NCBI GenBank assembly: GCA_973895155.1
Contig: OZ316892.1
Span: 8,370,001 to 8,434,000, forward strand
Reading direction: 5' to 3'
Source: Marsupella aquatica
Taxonomy: Eukaryota > Marchantiophyta
Length of the DNA stretch: 64,000 bases
Position numbers and translations under genes: made by a program. The notes below the pieces were generated by a model that saw only the letters and a program-made list of their open reading frames with translations, made no database searches and was not told where the DNA came from. The stretch's first letter is position 1, and each line of letters opens with the position of its first letter. Below, one piece after another: positions 1 to 11,459 of this stretch.

Positions 1-1355
1 CTAGGCAATTGCATATAGAAAAATTAGGGGTCATGTGAGGAAACTTTTTCTCATGCAAGGAAAATTTCTACTGTTTCCTCGCACGCTACAATGACCCTCC
101 TTGGCGCATCAAAGTGTTGGACATGGCCAGTAACCAACAACCCCAGCAAACCTTGAGTATTTTGTACGAGCATTTCAACCAGAACAGTACCATTTACCAT
201 CAGCCTTTGGTGTCAAACTATGGGAAATAGCCCATAACCAGCAATCTCAGCCCAGGTTTGGAATTTTTGGTAGATCATTTCTACCAATAAAAGCACCATT
301 CACCATCAGGCTTTCTGGCGAGCTGGTTTTGCTCCTGGCCCTCCGGATTCAAGTGACCAGAACTACCTCAGCAAAGTTTGAGTTTTTCGTAAAAGCATTC
401 TCGTCAATAAAATCATTTTAAAGAGGATTCCTTGAGGACTACTTCATCTGAGCATTGGAACACGAGCCATGGGGAAATATAATCGGGCGAAATGAACTAA
501 TCTTCAAATTGTCCTCGACAGGTGTATAGCCTGGGGACATCACTGAAAGTTAAGAACTTGACAAAACAATTGATACTCTTCGCTAGGATCCCTCTTAGCA
601 CGTTGTGTGTGACGAAAGGCAGTTACAGAACCACTTTCTGTAAGAAATGGAAAACATGCACCACAACATGGAAAACTTTCACCGCTTTGGTAAGTACCTT
701 GCTTGTCCTGCTACGGGTATGAGGCTAAATGAAAGACATGCAAATCACTCTGGGCAATTAACAAAACAACCGATGTCCTCTGGAGGACGGTAGAGCACGC
801 ACAATGCCAGTGGAAATCAACGACTTGTGGGAAATGTACCACATACAATCAATGGAATTCGGACTTTAATACCTGATGCTGACCAAAACTGTTTTCTTCA
901 CTTCTCAATCTCTAGCCTTACAAATTAAGGAAGAAGATGTAAACCATGGGAACGGTCTGTACCGATACAAACGTTGGATACATATGCCATTCAAACAATA
1001 CGAACCACTCTTCATAATGATGACTATTATACAGCTCCTTTCTTTTCTTCATATCTTCTTTTGACAAAGTTGATTTTCTGGATGAAGTAAATGCCAGCCC
1101 TAAACCCTAAATATCACGCTTTGAAATCCTCCAAGGAATAAACTCTCTGTTGTCTGAAAAGATGTCGCTTGCTACCTGATTCCTCTCCGGTAATCCAAAT
1201 GCAAACCCTCCATGGAATGGACTACCACGTTCTCCCTTATTTCTGGCTGAAAGAATGTGAGTCAAATGTAAGGTCTTCCTCAGTATTTCAATCCTCTCCA
1301 GGAATGCAACATGAGAAATTTTCTTTGATTTCTATGATGTCCTAACAGAGATTCT
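1..1355. other. Intergenic, with degenerate triplicated segment
   Basis: No coding region can be supported here. Positions about 132-425 hold three diverged copies of a roughly 100-120 bp segment, starting near 132, 236 and 357. Each contains a variant of AACCAGCA, then CAGCAAA, TTTGAG-TTTT and a late ACCATTYACCATCAG or similar. The rest, up to the YchF stop codon at 1356, is AT-rich and probably includes the 3' untranslated region of that minus-strand gene. Confidence 0.5.
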
Positions 1356-2792
1356 TCAAACATTGAATCTAAAAAGCATTACATCTCCTTCTTGCACAAT
1401 ATACTCCTTCCCTTCTTGCCTTAACAGACCCATCTCTCGTGCAGTGGCCAATGTCTTTGACTTCACAAAATCATTATAAGCAATTGTTTCTGCTCTAATA
1501 AACCCTCGCTCAAAGTCAGAATGGATCACACCAGCAGCTTGTGGTGCAGTCATCCCAGCGCGAATGGTCCAGGCCCTCGTCTCCTTTTCTCCAGTGGTGA
1601 AATAAGTCCGCAGACCCAACAGGTGGTAAGTTGCCCTAACAAGACCTCCCAGACCACCTTCTGGAACTCCAAGTGACTCCAAAAATTCCAATCTCTCTGC
1701 AACATCGAGCTCTGTAAGCTCAGCCTCCACCTGGGCAGAAACCACAACAACCTCTGCACTGAGGTCTGCTGCCACTTCGTTCACTGTCTTCACATGAGGG
1801 TTTGACGATGGATCAGCTAGATCACCTTCAGCAACATTGGCAGCAAATATTATTGGCTTCATCGTGAGCAAAGATAATTGGTCAACAAGCGGCCCCTCAT
1901 CATCAGCAAGTGCCACTGAACGTGCAGGAGACCCACTCAACAGCGCTTCATGAATTCTCTCCAGTGCTCCAACCTCCAATTCCTCCTGGGCCTTAACTTT
2001 CGGGTCCTTCACCCTCCCCTTTTTGACACGCTCTATTCTCTTCTCAATTTGGTCAATATCACAAAAAGCAAGCTCCAAATTAATGATATCAATATCAGCT
2101 CTGGGATCCACCTTCCCGTTCACATGTGTGATATCGTCATCCTCAAAGCACCGAACCACCTGAACGATGGAGTCCACCTGCCGGATATGTGAGAGGAACT
2201 TGTTGCCAAGCCCCTCCCCCTGGCTGGCGCCCTTCACAAGCCCTGCAATGTCCACAAACTCCACGGAAGTAGGGACCGCTTTGAGTGATTTACTGAGCTG
2301 AGAGAGCACATCCAGACGTGGGTCTACCACTGTTGCAATTCCCACATTCGGCTCTATTGTACAGAAGGGGAAGTTGGCAGCCTGAGCTTTGCCACTCTCA
2401 ACCAGAGCGTTGAACAGAGTGGACTTGCCCACATTGGGGAGCCCCACAATTCCGCTCTTCAAGCTCATGCTGAGCCGGCTCCCGTTGCTGGACAACGCTC
2501 GCTGGAAGCCCAGGAAGCCAGCTCTTTCTCCTCCTCCTCCTCTGCATCCTGTGAAGAAGGCATTGGACAGGTGACAGCTTTTGGTGCGGAAGATTCCGTT
2601 GGAGGTTGCTCTGGCGATCGGCAGAATGTATGTCGACGAGATGGTGTGGTGAATCGCTGCAGCCATGGTGGCAGCAGGGGCTGCCGAGCAGCTCACGGAT
2701 GAGGAGAGGGCCTCGAAGGAGGAGAGCTGACAAGCATTCCACAGGGAGAAGCAGATTTGACGTTTCTTCTTCTGGACCAGCTGAATTCGCAC
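1356..2792 (-). CDS. YchF: YchF/OLA1-family GTPase, organelle-type
   Basis: This is an uninterrupted 478-codon frame for a TRAFAC-class (Obg-superfamily) P-loop NTPase of the YchF family, ribosome-associated proteins that often hydrolyse ATP as well as GTP. G1 is GLPNVGKST at residues 117-125. G3 is the family motif DIAGLVKGAS, and the G4 position reads NVAE, the usual YchF departure from NKxD. A central helical insert follows, and the last ~85 residues form a TGS domain ending in EGDVMLFRFNV. The ~108 residues before MSLKSGIVG are Ser/Ala/Arg-rich with few acids, like a plastid or mitochondrial transit peptide; the remaining ~370 residues match bacterial YchF length. The first ATG is at 2792, but Met43 at 2666 (MAAAIHHT) is an equally good or better start and gives 436 residues. 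The bacterial-like core suggests the organellar paralogue rather than cytosolic OLA1. No intron is seen. Confidence 0.93.
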   Translation of the reverse strand: MRIQLVQKKKRQICFSLWNACQLSSFEALSSSVSCSAAPAATMAAAIHHTISSTYILPIARATSNGIFRTKSCHLSNAFFTGCRGGGGERAGFLGFQRALSSNGSRLSMSLKSGIVGLPNVGKSTLFNALVESGKAQAANFPFCTIEPNVGIATVVDPRLDVLSQLSKSLKAVPTSVEFVDIAGLVKGASQGEGLGNKFLSHIRQVDSIVQVVRCFEDDDITHVNGKVDPRADIDIINLELAFCDIDQIEKRIERVKKGRVKDPKVKAQEELEVGALERIHEALLSGSPARSVALADDEGPLVDQLSLLTMKPIIFAANVAEGDLADPSSNPHVKTVNEVAADLSAEVVVVSAQVEAELTELDVAERLEFLESLGVPEGGLGGLVRATYHLLGLRTYFTTGEKETRAWTIRAGMTAPQAAGVIHSDFERGFIRAETIAYNDFVKSKTLATAREMGLLRQEGKEYIVQEGDVMLFRFNV

Positions 2793-2943
2793 TTTAGAGA
2801 CATTGCTTTTGTTATCCTAACCTCTCTGCTCCTCCACCACCCCCCAAGCGCCTACTCTAGTTTGTTATCTGACCCTTTCTTCCTGAACTTCTCAAAAGAT
2901 CACATAACACTATGCAGTGGTAGATCTTCATTTCTCGTCTCAT

Positions 2944-2949
<6 letters not shown>
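2793..2949. promoter_or_regulatory. Upstream region of the YchF gene
   Basis: This short C/T-rich stretch lies directly upstream of the minus-strand YchF frame and before a repeat insertion at about 2950. It should hold the 5' leader and possibly the core promoter. No clear TATA box is visible. Confidence 0.35.
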
Positions 2950-2989
<40 letters not shown>

Positions 2990-3160
2990 AACTGCCACAA
3001 ACAAGAGTCATCCAACTGGGAGACTCGATCCCACAGGCCACAGACCCAATAAAGGGGAGGCTGCCAAAGAGCCAAAATGCCCAACTGAAGAGACCCCAAC
3101 TGATGTCCACAACAACACCTAGCAGGAACAAAGAAACTTAACAGCCTACTTAATTATTGG
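2940..3160 (-). repeat. SINE-like dispersed repeat, copy 1
   Basis: Read on the minus strand, this segment has an A-box-like TGGCTCTTTGG (plus positions 3064-3074), then 32 nt later a B-box-like GGATCGAGTCTCC (3019-3031), and ends in (TA)18. That order and spacing resemble a tRNA-derived SINE. Related segments sharing CTTTATTGGGTC and neighbouring sequence occur at about 38515-38680 (minus) and 35730-35856 (plus). It could instead be a LINE 3' tail, because the LINEs in this window have similar T/G-rich 3' untranslated regions. Confidence 0.4.
2951..2986. repeat. (TA)18 microsatellite
   Basis: Eighteen perfect TA dinucleotides. They lie at the 3' end of the SINE-like minus-strand repeat next door and could be its tail. 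Confidence 0.95.
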
Positions 3161-3714
3161 TAAACTGGGGAGTGACCCACATAGGAGGGTCAAGCAGAGG
3201 AATATGACTAGGGGCCCTAATACCAACAGCCTCATCCCTACCAAGAATAGTGAATGCATGAGCACTCTGAAAGTGGAGGCAGAGGCAAGCATAGGGGGGT
3301 TGAGAGGGAGGCAAGTGGACAAATTAGCGGTTTGTTGGAACTCAAGATTTGCATTTATCTTCTTCTTTTGAGTTTAGTGTTTGTCCTAGACCTCTTTTCC
3401 TTTTATTCCATGGTACTTTGTTTGGCTCTTTTAAGTAAAATAGGCCTTTTACTCTACCTCAAGAAGGGTTGGCATCTTACCCTTTGATCTGAACTCTCAA
3501 GAGCAATTGTTTTGAGTTGGGTGAAAACATCCCACCCTTGAGAACATCTCACCCTATTGTTGGAAAGGTAGAGCTTCATAGTTTAGGAACGCTTGTAGAC
3601 ACAAATTGTCCCACTCTTTTTCCAGCATATTCACAGGCATTAAGGTCTTCTCCTAACTTTGTCAATCAAAACATTTCCCACTATACAGCAAACTGCAAAC
3701 TGATACCTCGTCAA
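3161..3714. other. Unassigned intergenic DNA
   Basis: No gene, RNA or recognisable domain is supported. An open frame at 3517-3822 lacks any domain signal upstream of its last residues, where it runs into the older LINE fragment. Confidence 0.4.
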
Positions 3715-3901
3715 TTCAAACTAGCAAATGCACTATCTTATCAGTTTCTCAGGCCAAAAGGCTTAGATGAGCTAAATGCACGATCTTATCAGTTTCTCAG
3801 GCCAAAAGGCTTACTTAGATGAGCTACACTGGAATGCTATCTGGAGTTGCAACAAATCTGCTTATGAGTGGAATTATTTCTGGAAACATTTGTGGTCTTC
3901 C
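3715..3901 (+). mobile_element. Older LINE, left part of interrupted copy
   Basis: Translation in broken frames matches the minus-strand LINE next to it. LANALSYQFLRPKG corresponds to FRLDNRRIYQLLRPKG, and the stretch after 3825 (WNAIWS...EWNYFWKHLWSS) corresponds to the region before its zinc finger. A 48-bp segment starting near 3730 is tandemly duplicated (second copy from about 3778), so LRPKG appears twice. The copy is interrupted after 3901 and continues at 6698. It is a degraded pseudogene. Confidence 0.75.
3888..3901. repeat. Target-site duplication, left copy
   Basis: ATTTGTGGTCTTCC lies directly before the poly-T (minus-strand poly-A tail) of the inserted LINE. The identical 14 bases recur at 6698-6711. 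Confidence 0.9.
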
Positions 3902-6697
3902 TTTTTTTTTCTTTTTCTTTTTTAAAAAAATTAAACATTTGTTCCGCGTGAACCCCACGGATGGGGGGAACCAGCAGGCCCAAGGGCAATAGAAGCCAGA
4001 AAGGCCAAGAAGAACACATAAAGCCAACAGGCGAGTGTACCTGAGAGTCAAGAAAAAGTGCCACACAATCCAAAGCCTACAGTCTTCTCAGGAGCACCTA
4101 CCAATCCCAGAGCAGTACCCTAATCAAAAACCTCCAACCGGGTTGCAGATTGCCCAGTCCATAAAACAGGAGAGATCCCAACAATCACTAGCCCACAAAC
4201 AGTAGGCACCCCATCTCCATCTGTCAACAGAATCTACCAGCCCCACAGCCATCTAGCAAGCCTATGTAGCAAATCTAATTCCCCTTTGTGAAATCAAACG
4301 AGCCCTGATGTTCCCTACCAACTCCTTGGCACGGAGAAGTCGGGTGTGTTTCCTGCTTGGAGGAGAAGATCTCCCAGCCGCCAATAACATGTCATTTACC
4401 TCAGATAAAACCAGTGAAAGATTGAAGCTTCTTCTCTTCCTATGATCAAATGTCTGCTCATTTCTGCCCAGCCATAACGTCCACAAGACCTGAAATAGAA
4501 TACAGGCCTTCAGTGTGTTAACACAATCCCTCCCCACAGTGGAGTCCAGCAAGGGGAGAAGAGCCAAAATACGCCAGTTGAACCATCCAGCTAGACAGTC
4601 CTGTGTTACCTGCCAGCAACGCCGAGCATGTCTGCACTCAAAAAAGATATGAGGAATTGATTCCCAAGCATCATGACACAGCAGACATCGTCCGTTTCCT
4701 TTCCCAATTTTCAATGCCTACACTCCAAAGAACAGACCCTGCGCAGTGATCCTCCATATAAAGGTCTTGGCACGTGTAGAGATATCAAGTGTCCATAAAT
4801 TGAGCCATAACTTACTCCATTCTCTCTCTGTCCTAGTACCTCCCCAGATCCTATTGAGTCGATTCATCTCCGAACCTTTTGGCCTAAGCAATTGATAGAT
4901 CCTCCTGTTATCAAGCCTAAACATTCTCAGCTTATCTTCACTGTCAATCCAACACCATGAAGCAGGTCTAGTAAGTCTAGTAGAAGCCCCAGCCAAACAA
5001 GTCCTAGCATAAGAGATCACTCCAATCTCCTCCATACAAAGGGTTCTGAGTGCCTGATCAATTCCATGAATCCTGTCCAATCGTTCTGCCACCGAGATCC
5101 AACATCTCTTACTCCCTGACCATAGTGCATCAACTCTCTTAAGGCCAATACGGCCACAAACCTCAGCAACCGGTTCAGACAGTCTTCCGGTAGAGATTGA
5201 AATCCTTCCAGACATTTGATCAGTTCAGAAAAACCCCAGTGCCCTGGGATAGCTCCATCCCGAGGGCAAAAAACCAAGAATAACCTAAGTGGTTCCCAAG
5301 CCTTCCACAGACTCCCAGTATACCTCAATTTACCAAAATTTGCTGGTGAACAAAGTAAAATCCTATCTGTCAATGAATAGCCATTTCTTCTAATATTCTT
5401 ATAATTTTTCCACTTAGCCAAACAAAGATTAGCCCCAAAAAGCAGGGCCCACTCTGTATTAGGGTGGTCCAAAGCTTTAGTAAACCACTGACACAGCAAA
5501 GCATCCGAATGGACCTGAAAGTCCTTGAAGCCTAAACCGCCCATCACCTTGGGTCGAGTCAAGGTACCCCAGGCCACCAACGGGACCTTCCTCCCACCAG
5601 CCGGATTATAGCCCCAAAGAAAGTTACGACAAAGCGCTGTCATCTTTTTCCCCAGTGCTACAGAGGACTTTAGAAACATCATATGATAAATTGGTATTGC
5701 CTACAGCACATGTTTAACCAGCAGAGCTCGCCCGGTGAACGATAGAAGTCGAGTAGTCCAACATGACAACCTAAGCGCAATTTTATCCAAACAGAAGTCA
5801 TGCAATTTAGTTGTTAAAAGGTCCCGGCCAAAGGGAGCCCCCAGATACCGTTGCACCTCCCCAGATCCACTGATAGTACACCCAGACTGAGCCAGCCACT
5901 CGGGTATCACCTCAAGCGCCAAAGGTATTATCACTGACTTGCGGAGGTTCAGGCGAGCCCCGGAGGCCAACTCATAGACAGCCAGCGTATCCCTAGTTTG
6001 AACAAAAGCCACCTCTGTGGCCGGTATAACCATACCCAGGTCATCCGCAAACAATCGATAGCAGAGAGTCATTCCAAGTGTAATCTGAATTCCACTAAGT
6101 CTTCCTGATTTAATCTCAGCATCTAGAAAGTCCATCAGAGGTTGCGTAGAGATGGCGAACAGCAGAGGTGAGAGCGGGCAGCCCTGTCTCACCCCCCGTA
6201 GCAACGACACCTCCCCTGAGAACATTCCATTTACATGGATCCGAGAAGCAGAATTGCTTAATAGACCCTTCACCAGCAAAATAAAATGTGTGCTCAGCCC
6301 AAGTAGGTGCATTGTCTCCCAGATATAAGAGTGACTGACTCGATCAAAGGCCTTCTCAAAGTCCAATTTCAGAAAAAGGGACTCATTTGTTATGCTTAAC
6401 CCAATCCTTTGTAAGCCATGCAATAGAAATATTCTCAAGAATATGTCTCCCCGGAATGAATCCAGTCTGCTGCACACTGATAAGGGAAGGGAGCAGCACT
6501 TTCAACCTCACAGCCAGCAGTTTAGCAATGATCTTGTATATAGTGTTTAGCATCGTGAGTGGCCTCCAGTCTTTCAGTCTTCTCTTATCAGGCTTCTTGG
6601 GGATGAATTTGATTATCCCCAACTTGATAGAGCAAGCCAGATCCCCATTCACCCAAAAAGCCTGTATCATTCTCATCATGTCATCCTTCATAAAGGA
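3902..6697 (-). mobile_element. LINE non-LTR retrotransposon, 5'-truncated, nested
   Basis: A ~2.8 kb minus-strand LINE ends in an A-rich tail (plus T-rich 3902-3922) and is flanked by a 14-bp duplication. It begins inside the reverse transcriptase ORF, so the upstream endonuclease and first ORF are absent, as expected for 5' truncation during target-primed reverse transcription. Its 3' untranslated region (about 3923-4261) resembles that of the older plus-strand copy at 7380-7560, so both belong to one family. The reading frame carries at least two nonsense codons and two frameshifts, so this copy is not functional. Confidence 0.9.
4262..6691 (-). pseudogene. LINE reverse transcriptase ORF, decayed
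   Basis: The conceptual product is split over several frames. 6691-6383 holds the RT fingers (KPDKRRLKDWRPLTMLN, QQTGFIPGRHILEN). 6477-5701 holds motif A (KLDFEKAFDRV), the GVRQGCPLSPLLF motif and catalytic FADD in place of the commoner YADD. A TAG at 5701-5703 interrupts VKHVL/AIPIYHMM, then 5682-5017 holds the thumb (FLWG, LAWGTLTRPK-like). After a frameshift between about 5215 and 5017, the frame continues to 4718, where another TAG precedes the C-terminal zinc-knuckle domain (CLLCHDAWESIPHIFFEC, pattern CX2CX7HX4C). Another frameshift lies near 6383-6477. RT would copy element RNA at the nicked target, but this copy is dead. Confidence 0.88.
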
Positions 6698-6711
6698 ATT
6701 TGTGGTCTTCC
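6698..6711. repeat. Target-site duplication, right copy
   Basis: ATTTGTGGTCTTCC is identical to 3888-3901. Joining the two flanks at this repeat restores the frame of the older LINE (FWKHLWSS running into YLSTCAKVFIWR). Confidence 0.9.
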
Positions 6712-7560
6712 TACTTATCCACTTGTGCTAAAGTCTTCATTTGGAGAGTAATTTCTCAGCGAGTTTCTCAGGGACTCTTCATTGGTAGCAGAGCTTGGAG
6801 GATTGGGAAGAGAGATGGTTGCTGCGCTCTGTGCCCTGGACAATTAGAGACTATTCCTCATATCTTCAATTTCTGCTCTATTACCAGAAACTGCTGGGAC
6901 ATTATTGCGCATTGTTTTCCTGGGGTGATTTAATGGTCTGGCTTTGACTTGATTCATTTGATACATTCGGCACTAGATAGAACCACTATATCTATCCTCA
7001 AGCTTTCTTTCATTTATCAGATCTTGTGGATGCTATGGAATAGTAGGAATCAGCAAATGTTCAAATCTTGTGCCAGACGTACCTTTGACATTCATCTGAT
7101 TCTATCAGAACTGTCTGTCAGCTTATATGCGACTGCTCACATTGTACCACTGAGCAGGAAATTTACAAGGTTGATCAGCTAAACGGGATGTTGATGCTGA
7201 AAAACAGAGATGGCAGAGTATCGGTGGAGGTAGAATCACATTGAATTAAGTTTAGCGGGCTCCCATTGCCTGGCAGTTCTACTAGTGGAGGGTCAATACT
7301 TTACCTATCTCACGGGTATGCCTTTTCTTGTTGGCTCAGATAATTGGGTTGGACCTTTGGGATCACTCTGCCCTTGCCTGTTGGGCTGTTCTGGTTTTAG
7401 TGTCTTTTGGGCTGGCTTTTCTCCACGGTTAATTGATATTGCCGGGAGTTTTTATGCCTCCGCCTTGGGCTTCTGTTGGGTTTGCCCGCCCCTTGCCCCT
7501 GTTGGCCTTCTGGTTTCCCCCTGTCCGTGGGGTTTTCGCGGTTTTTATTCAAAATTAAAA
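6698..7560 (+). mobile_element. Older LINE, right part (zinc knuckle and 3' UTR)
   Basis: The frame from about 6700 encodes the C-terminal region of the same LINE family: AKVFIWRVISQ, then CALCPGQLETIPHIFNFC (CX2CX7HX4C), interrupted by a TAA at 6931-6933. It resumes with the helical tail (QILWMLWNSRNQQMF, SLYATAHIVPLSRKFTRL). The 3' untranslated region to about 7560 shares CTGGTTTCCCCC.GTCCGTGGGGTT with the 3' region of the nested LINE. No clean poly-A tail remains, in line with greater age. Confidence 0.8.
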
Positions 7561-8005
7561 AGTCTTGGGGTTCTTCCCCCCACCCCCACAAAAAACCTTT
7601 CCCAATATGCATCCAAAAATTGAAATTCTTCTTACCTTTGAGGGTCTCCACCCCAAAGTTTGGTGCCATCAACTTTGGTGATTTATTTTTGATGTTGTTG
7701 TCAAGGCCTTTGTACTGATGGCCATCTATTGCACAAAGACAATTTGTACCACAAAATACTTGACTCCAAGTGCACCACTTGACCTCTTTATCTCTAGATA
7801 CTTAACAATTTCAGATGAAGATTTGAACAGTACTATGTGACTTCAAAGATCTTTCCAACACCCTTCATCAAAAAATAATTTATTCAGTAGTTTGAAGATA
7901 TCTATATAGCAGAAATGGATTGTCAAAGTCTCTAAACATACCAACAAAAAAGGTCAAACCTCAATGATCATAACTTCCTTGTTATAGTTCTGTTGAGATA
8001 ATATT
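7561..8005. other. Unassigned intergenic DNA
   Basis: AT-rich sequence with no supported gene or repeat structure. Confidence 0.4.
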
Positions 8006-8266
8006 TTATAATGATACAATACATGTCGGCAAGATTTTTCTAATGATGTCATTTTGTGCCCCCAACTGATTCTGTTGTCCATACAACTTCCTTATGGCAT
8101 CTTCATCATTTAGAAAACATATCAAATGGCCAGTGGTAATCTCTCGTGAAATGCACCATCCGTCAACAATCTCGCACATGGAGGTGGCTTCCACTAATGA
8201 TCTTTTCCAGCAATCACCTTCTGCCAATGATCTCTCATGTAGCACACAAACTAGCTTTGATACCAA
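8006..8266 (-). mobile_element. Possible Copia remnant with primer-binding site
   Basis: On the minus strand, TGGTATCAAAGCT (plus 8253-8265) differs by one base from the initiator-Met primer-binding sequence TGGTATCAGAGC used by plant Copia elements. An 86-residue open frame follows at once (KLVCVLHERSLAEGD...), which could be the start of a decayed gag region, but I do not recognise a domain in it. No flanking LTR was identified. The call rests mainly on the primer-site match. Confidence 0.3.
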
Positions 8267-8269
8267 TTA

Positions 8270-11200
8270 TTACCCCAAACTATGTTATGCGCAGAAAACC
8301 CAGATTATACCTACTTTTTGAATTTATCCAATTTGTGGTATGCCGCATATGTAAGAATCCTTAAAAAAGGAGGAAGAAATGGTGAAATGAGGAACTTTCA
8401 AAACTTTTTGGAGCTTTTTTATTACATTTAAGTCATTTGGTGACTTACAAAAGGATATCACTCAAGTTTTACAATGAATGTCATTGGATGTCACCTGACA
8501 TTTACAAAGGATGTTTGTTAGCGATGTTCAAACTTGTTATATGGGGCGCTTTCAAGAGGCCCTCAACCATTTCATAAAAGACGCCCTTCAAAGGTGCCCG
8601 AGCCTAAGGCACTTGATATGTTTTTTGTCCAAAGCTCCTAATTATTTGAAGGGCTTCCAGAACTTTAGGTCAGCTGGAAATTTGCAAGCATGATCTTTGG
8701 AGTATAATCTACTTGCTGCACAGTTCAAGACTTTTTGGAGTTGGTTTCCTTGGTTTTTGATCAGGTCTATGTTAGTTGATTGTTAATTAGTTCAAATTAC
8801 ATCAAATTTTAATTAGTTCTACTTTGTTTTACATATTAGTTTTCTTTGGAGGATGAAGAGGTATGTCTTTTCATCTTTCCAAGGATATCCTTAATATTTA
8901 TTTTAGTTAGTTTTTGGTTTTCAAGGAGTGAAAAGTTACACCTTTTCATTCCCTCTTGACCATCCTTGCTTGAGGCATTATATAAGGAAGGGTGATTACA
9001 CTAGTTAGGTAAGTTAGTTCTGGCATATCTTAGCCAAAGAGATTGTCCCTTTGACACTGATTATGGAGACATTTAAGACATATTTTGAATGTCGCTCCTT
9101 AGGTGAAGAAAAGGAGACTAACTTCCTTCTATATTAGATTCCATGAGGAATTTGGATATGGAAGTAAAACTACATAAATACATGTAATTTGTATCTTGGA
9201 TCATAGATAGCATTGGCTTGAGATCCAATATATGAAACTCTTTCTTTATGAAACTCTAGAGTTGTCCAAAATATCTTTGACCATGTATGATTGGTAAGAA
9301 TTTGTGGAAGTCTAGAGGGGAATTCATTTCAAGCTTTCTAGGGTAAAAGTCCATTCTCATGAGTTTTAGTACCGCCATTGGCAAACAAAGACTATGAGCA
9401 TTCATACCAAGTTGCGCATCGCTAGAGTATTGAATCCTGTTGCCGACAGTTTACTAGTTGGGACTGCACACAATGTCCAAAAAGATCTTTGTGTGCTTGG
9501 TGAACTAATACTAGAAGGAGGAGAAATGAGAGTATAAATTTGGGAAGCAATCAGAGAGGGGTTTTGTGTACCTTTTAACATCTTAAAGTGGCCATATCCT
9601 TCCATAAGCTATGGTGATGGAGGTAGCTCAGTGCTGAAGCCTGATTTTAAAAGTCCTAGAATTATAGTCTACGAAGGAGAATTATATTTCCTTGTCTTTT
9701 GTTAATTGTGCATTTTGGTTTCAAATGTGTAAGAGGTTGAGTTTCCTCATTAAACCACTCATTTGTGTTAAAACACTCCATTCCCATTCTGTTTTGCTCT
9801 TTAGGGGAACGAATTCTGAGTTTTTACTTTATTATATGCATTTTATGCATTGACACAATTACTGAATTTGAAGGAAAAATTCTGAATTATATATATTTTA
9901 TATCTCCACTTTATTAGAACAAAGAATTACCAAGTAGTTTAGAGGTACCTGGCCAAGAGGCAATGGGCCAATCAATCAAGATGAACCAGATAGAGCCTGG
10001 AATTACCCAGAAATAGGAATATCCGGATGGGCACCCAACCTCCTAGGAAAAGCAAGTATGCTAAGCAGGTATGGCAAAACGTTGTGATAGAGGCGGCACG
10101 GGAAGGTCAACCAAATGTACTCCACAAATAATTGATCCATGGAAATACATTAAAACCTAGATTAGAGGAGAAGACATTGACCACCACTGCCAGACAATGC
10201 ACAGTCCCACAGAAAATATGAAAAAATTGCAATTGTAGTAAGTCTAGTTGATACATTGATGAATAAAAGAGATTATCTAAGTTTTACTTTAGTACTTAAT
10301 ATATATGGTGTTTGGTCATTGAGTGATAACTTCTGTGCAACACTTATGGGTTTTAATCATAACGTCATTTACACATGTTTACTTAGTATAAAACATGAAA
10401 ATCTAGAATGATGACATAAGTCTAGTAGATATATCATCGCGGGTTCACCATACAATTTTCACAAAAATCTCCAAACACATGATGGACCAAACGAGAAGTG
10501 TGTTTTGGGATTTGCAAATAGGCAAATCACTAACTTTAAGTGTTTCTCAAAAACATAATTATGCCACAGAATCCAATGTTGAATTTAAAAGTAGGTACTT
10601 GCAAACTCAAAATGTTGAATAATTGAATGCAGCAATAACAAAACACTTCACCATTCTAGAATTGAATATTCAATTTTCAAAACACAAAAATGGCATTTAA
10701 TCCTGCCATCTCCAAGAGCCAAATCCAGTCAAGCTTGAAACATTTGCAAATATTACCAATTCACCACTTGCCCCCAAAACCAGCAAATGCTAGGAAAAAA
10801 GCATTCCCGACTCATTTTTGGATGTTGCTAGATTAAAAAAGTTGAATTGGAGGAATGCATTATATAACCAAAGTAAATTAATCAGTGGACCCCCATGTTC
10901 ATCCAAGGAATGTGTACGTGTGTGATGAAGTGAAATCAATTTTCAGCAAGGCAGTAACCAATGGTTTTGAGTCTCCCGATAGTCCTGGTTGAGATGATCT
11001 CTGTGGTTTATCAAATGGAAGGTTGAATGTGGAGCAATTGAGTTTTTTTATGGTTTTCGCTTACACATTGGAGAAATTGTGTTTCTATCAATCCTGATTG
11101 ATTGTTTGTGAGTTACATTGAGCATTATTGCCACAAGACCGACCGGAGGACAACACTCAGCTGTTGGCAAAAGGGTGCTTGTCTTTTTGGTGGGAAGAAC

Positions 11201-11455
11201 GCACAAAATGGATGAGCCATCACTTCACATGAAGGTTTTGTAGTTTTATTTAAGAAAGCTATGGTGTGAGAGGGAGACCAACGATTGTTTCTTCGACATA
11301 GAGGCTACATTTGGCGTCAACTTGTGTTTAGAGTGAGTTTCATTGGAAGCCTAGAGGGATGCGAACAATTCAACTAGGAAGCAAGCGTTGCGGACAAGCA
11401 ATGATGATGTAATTGAAGAAATCAATTTGCAGCGGCTAAGTTTGTGACGGTCACG
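8270..11455. other. Gene-poor AT-rich DNA, possible decayed LTR remnant
   Basis: No coding region is supported. Around 8510-9320 the sequence has LTR-like texture: a GGCATTATATAAGGAAGG TATA-type box near 8970 and long A/T-rich flanks. No second copy, target duplication or primer site was found, so this is only a suspicion. Open frames at 8511 and 9402-9605 show no domain signals. Confidence 0.3.
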
Positions 11456-11459
11456 GGAT

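Noticed and set aside
2398-2742. Overlapping frames inside the YchF gene
   Set aside because: They are shadows of the YchF coding frame, which has all expected motifs.
8510-9320. Possible solo LTR
   Set aside because: It has a TATA-like box and LTR texture, but no paired copy, TG/CA ends or target duplication could be found.
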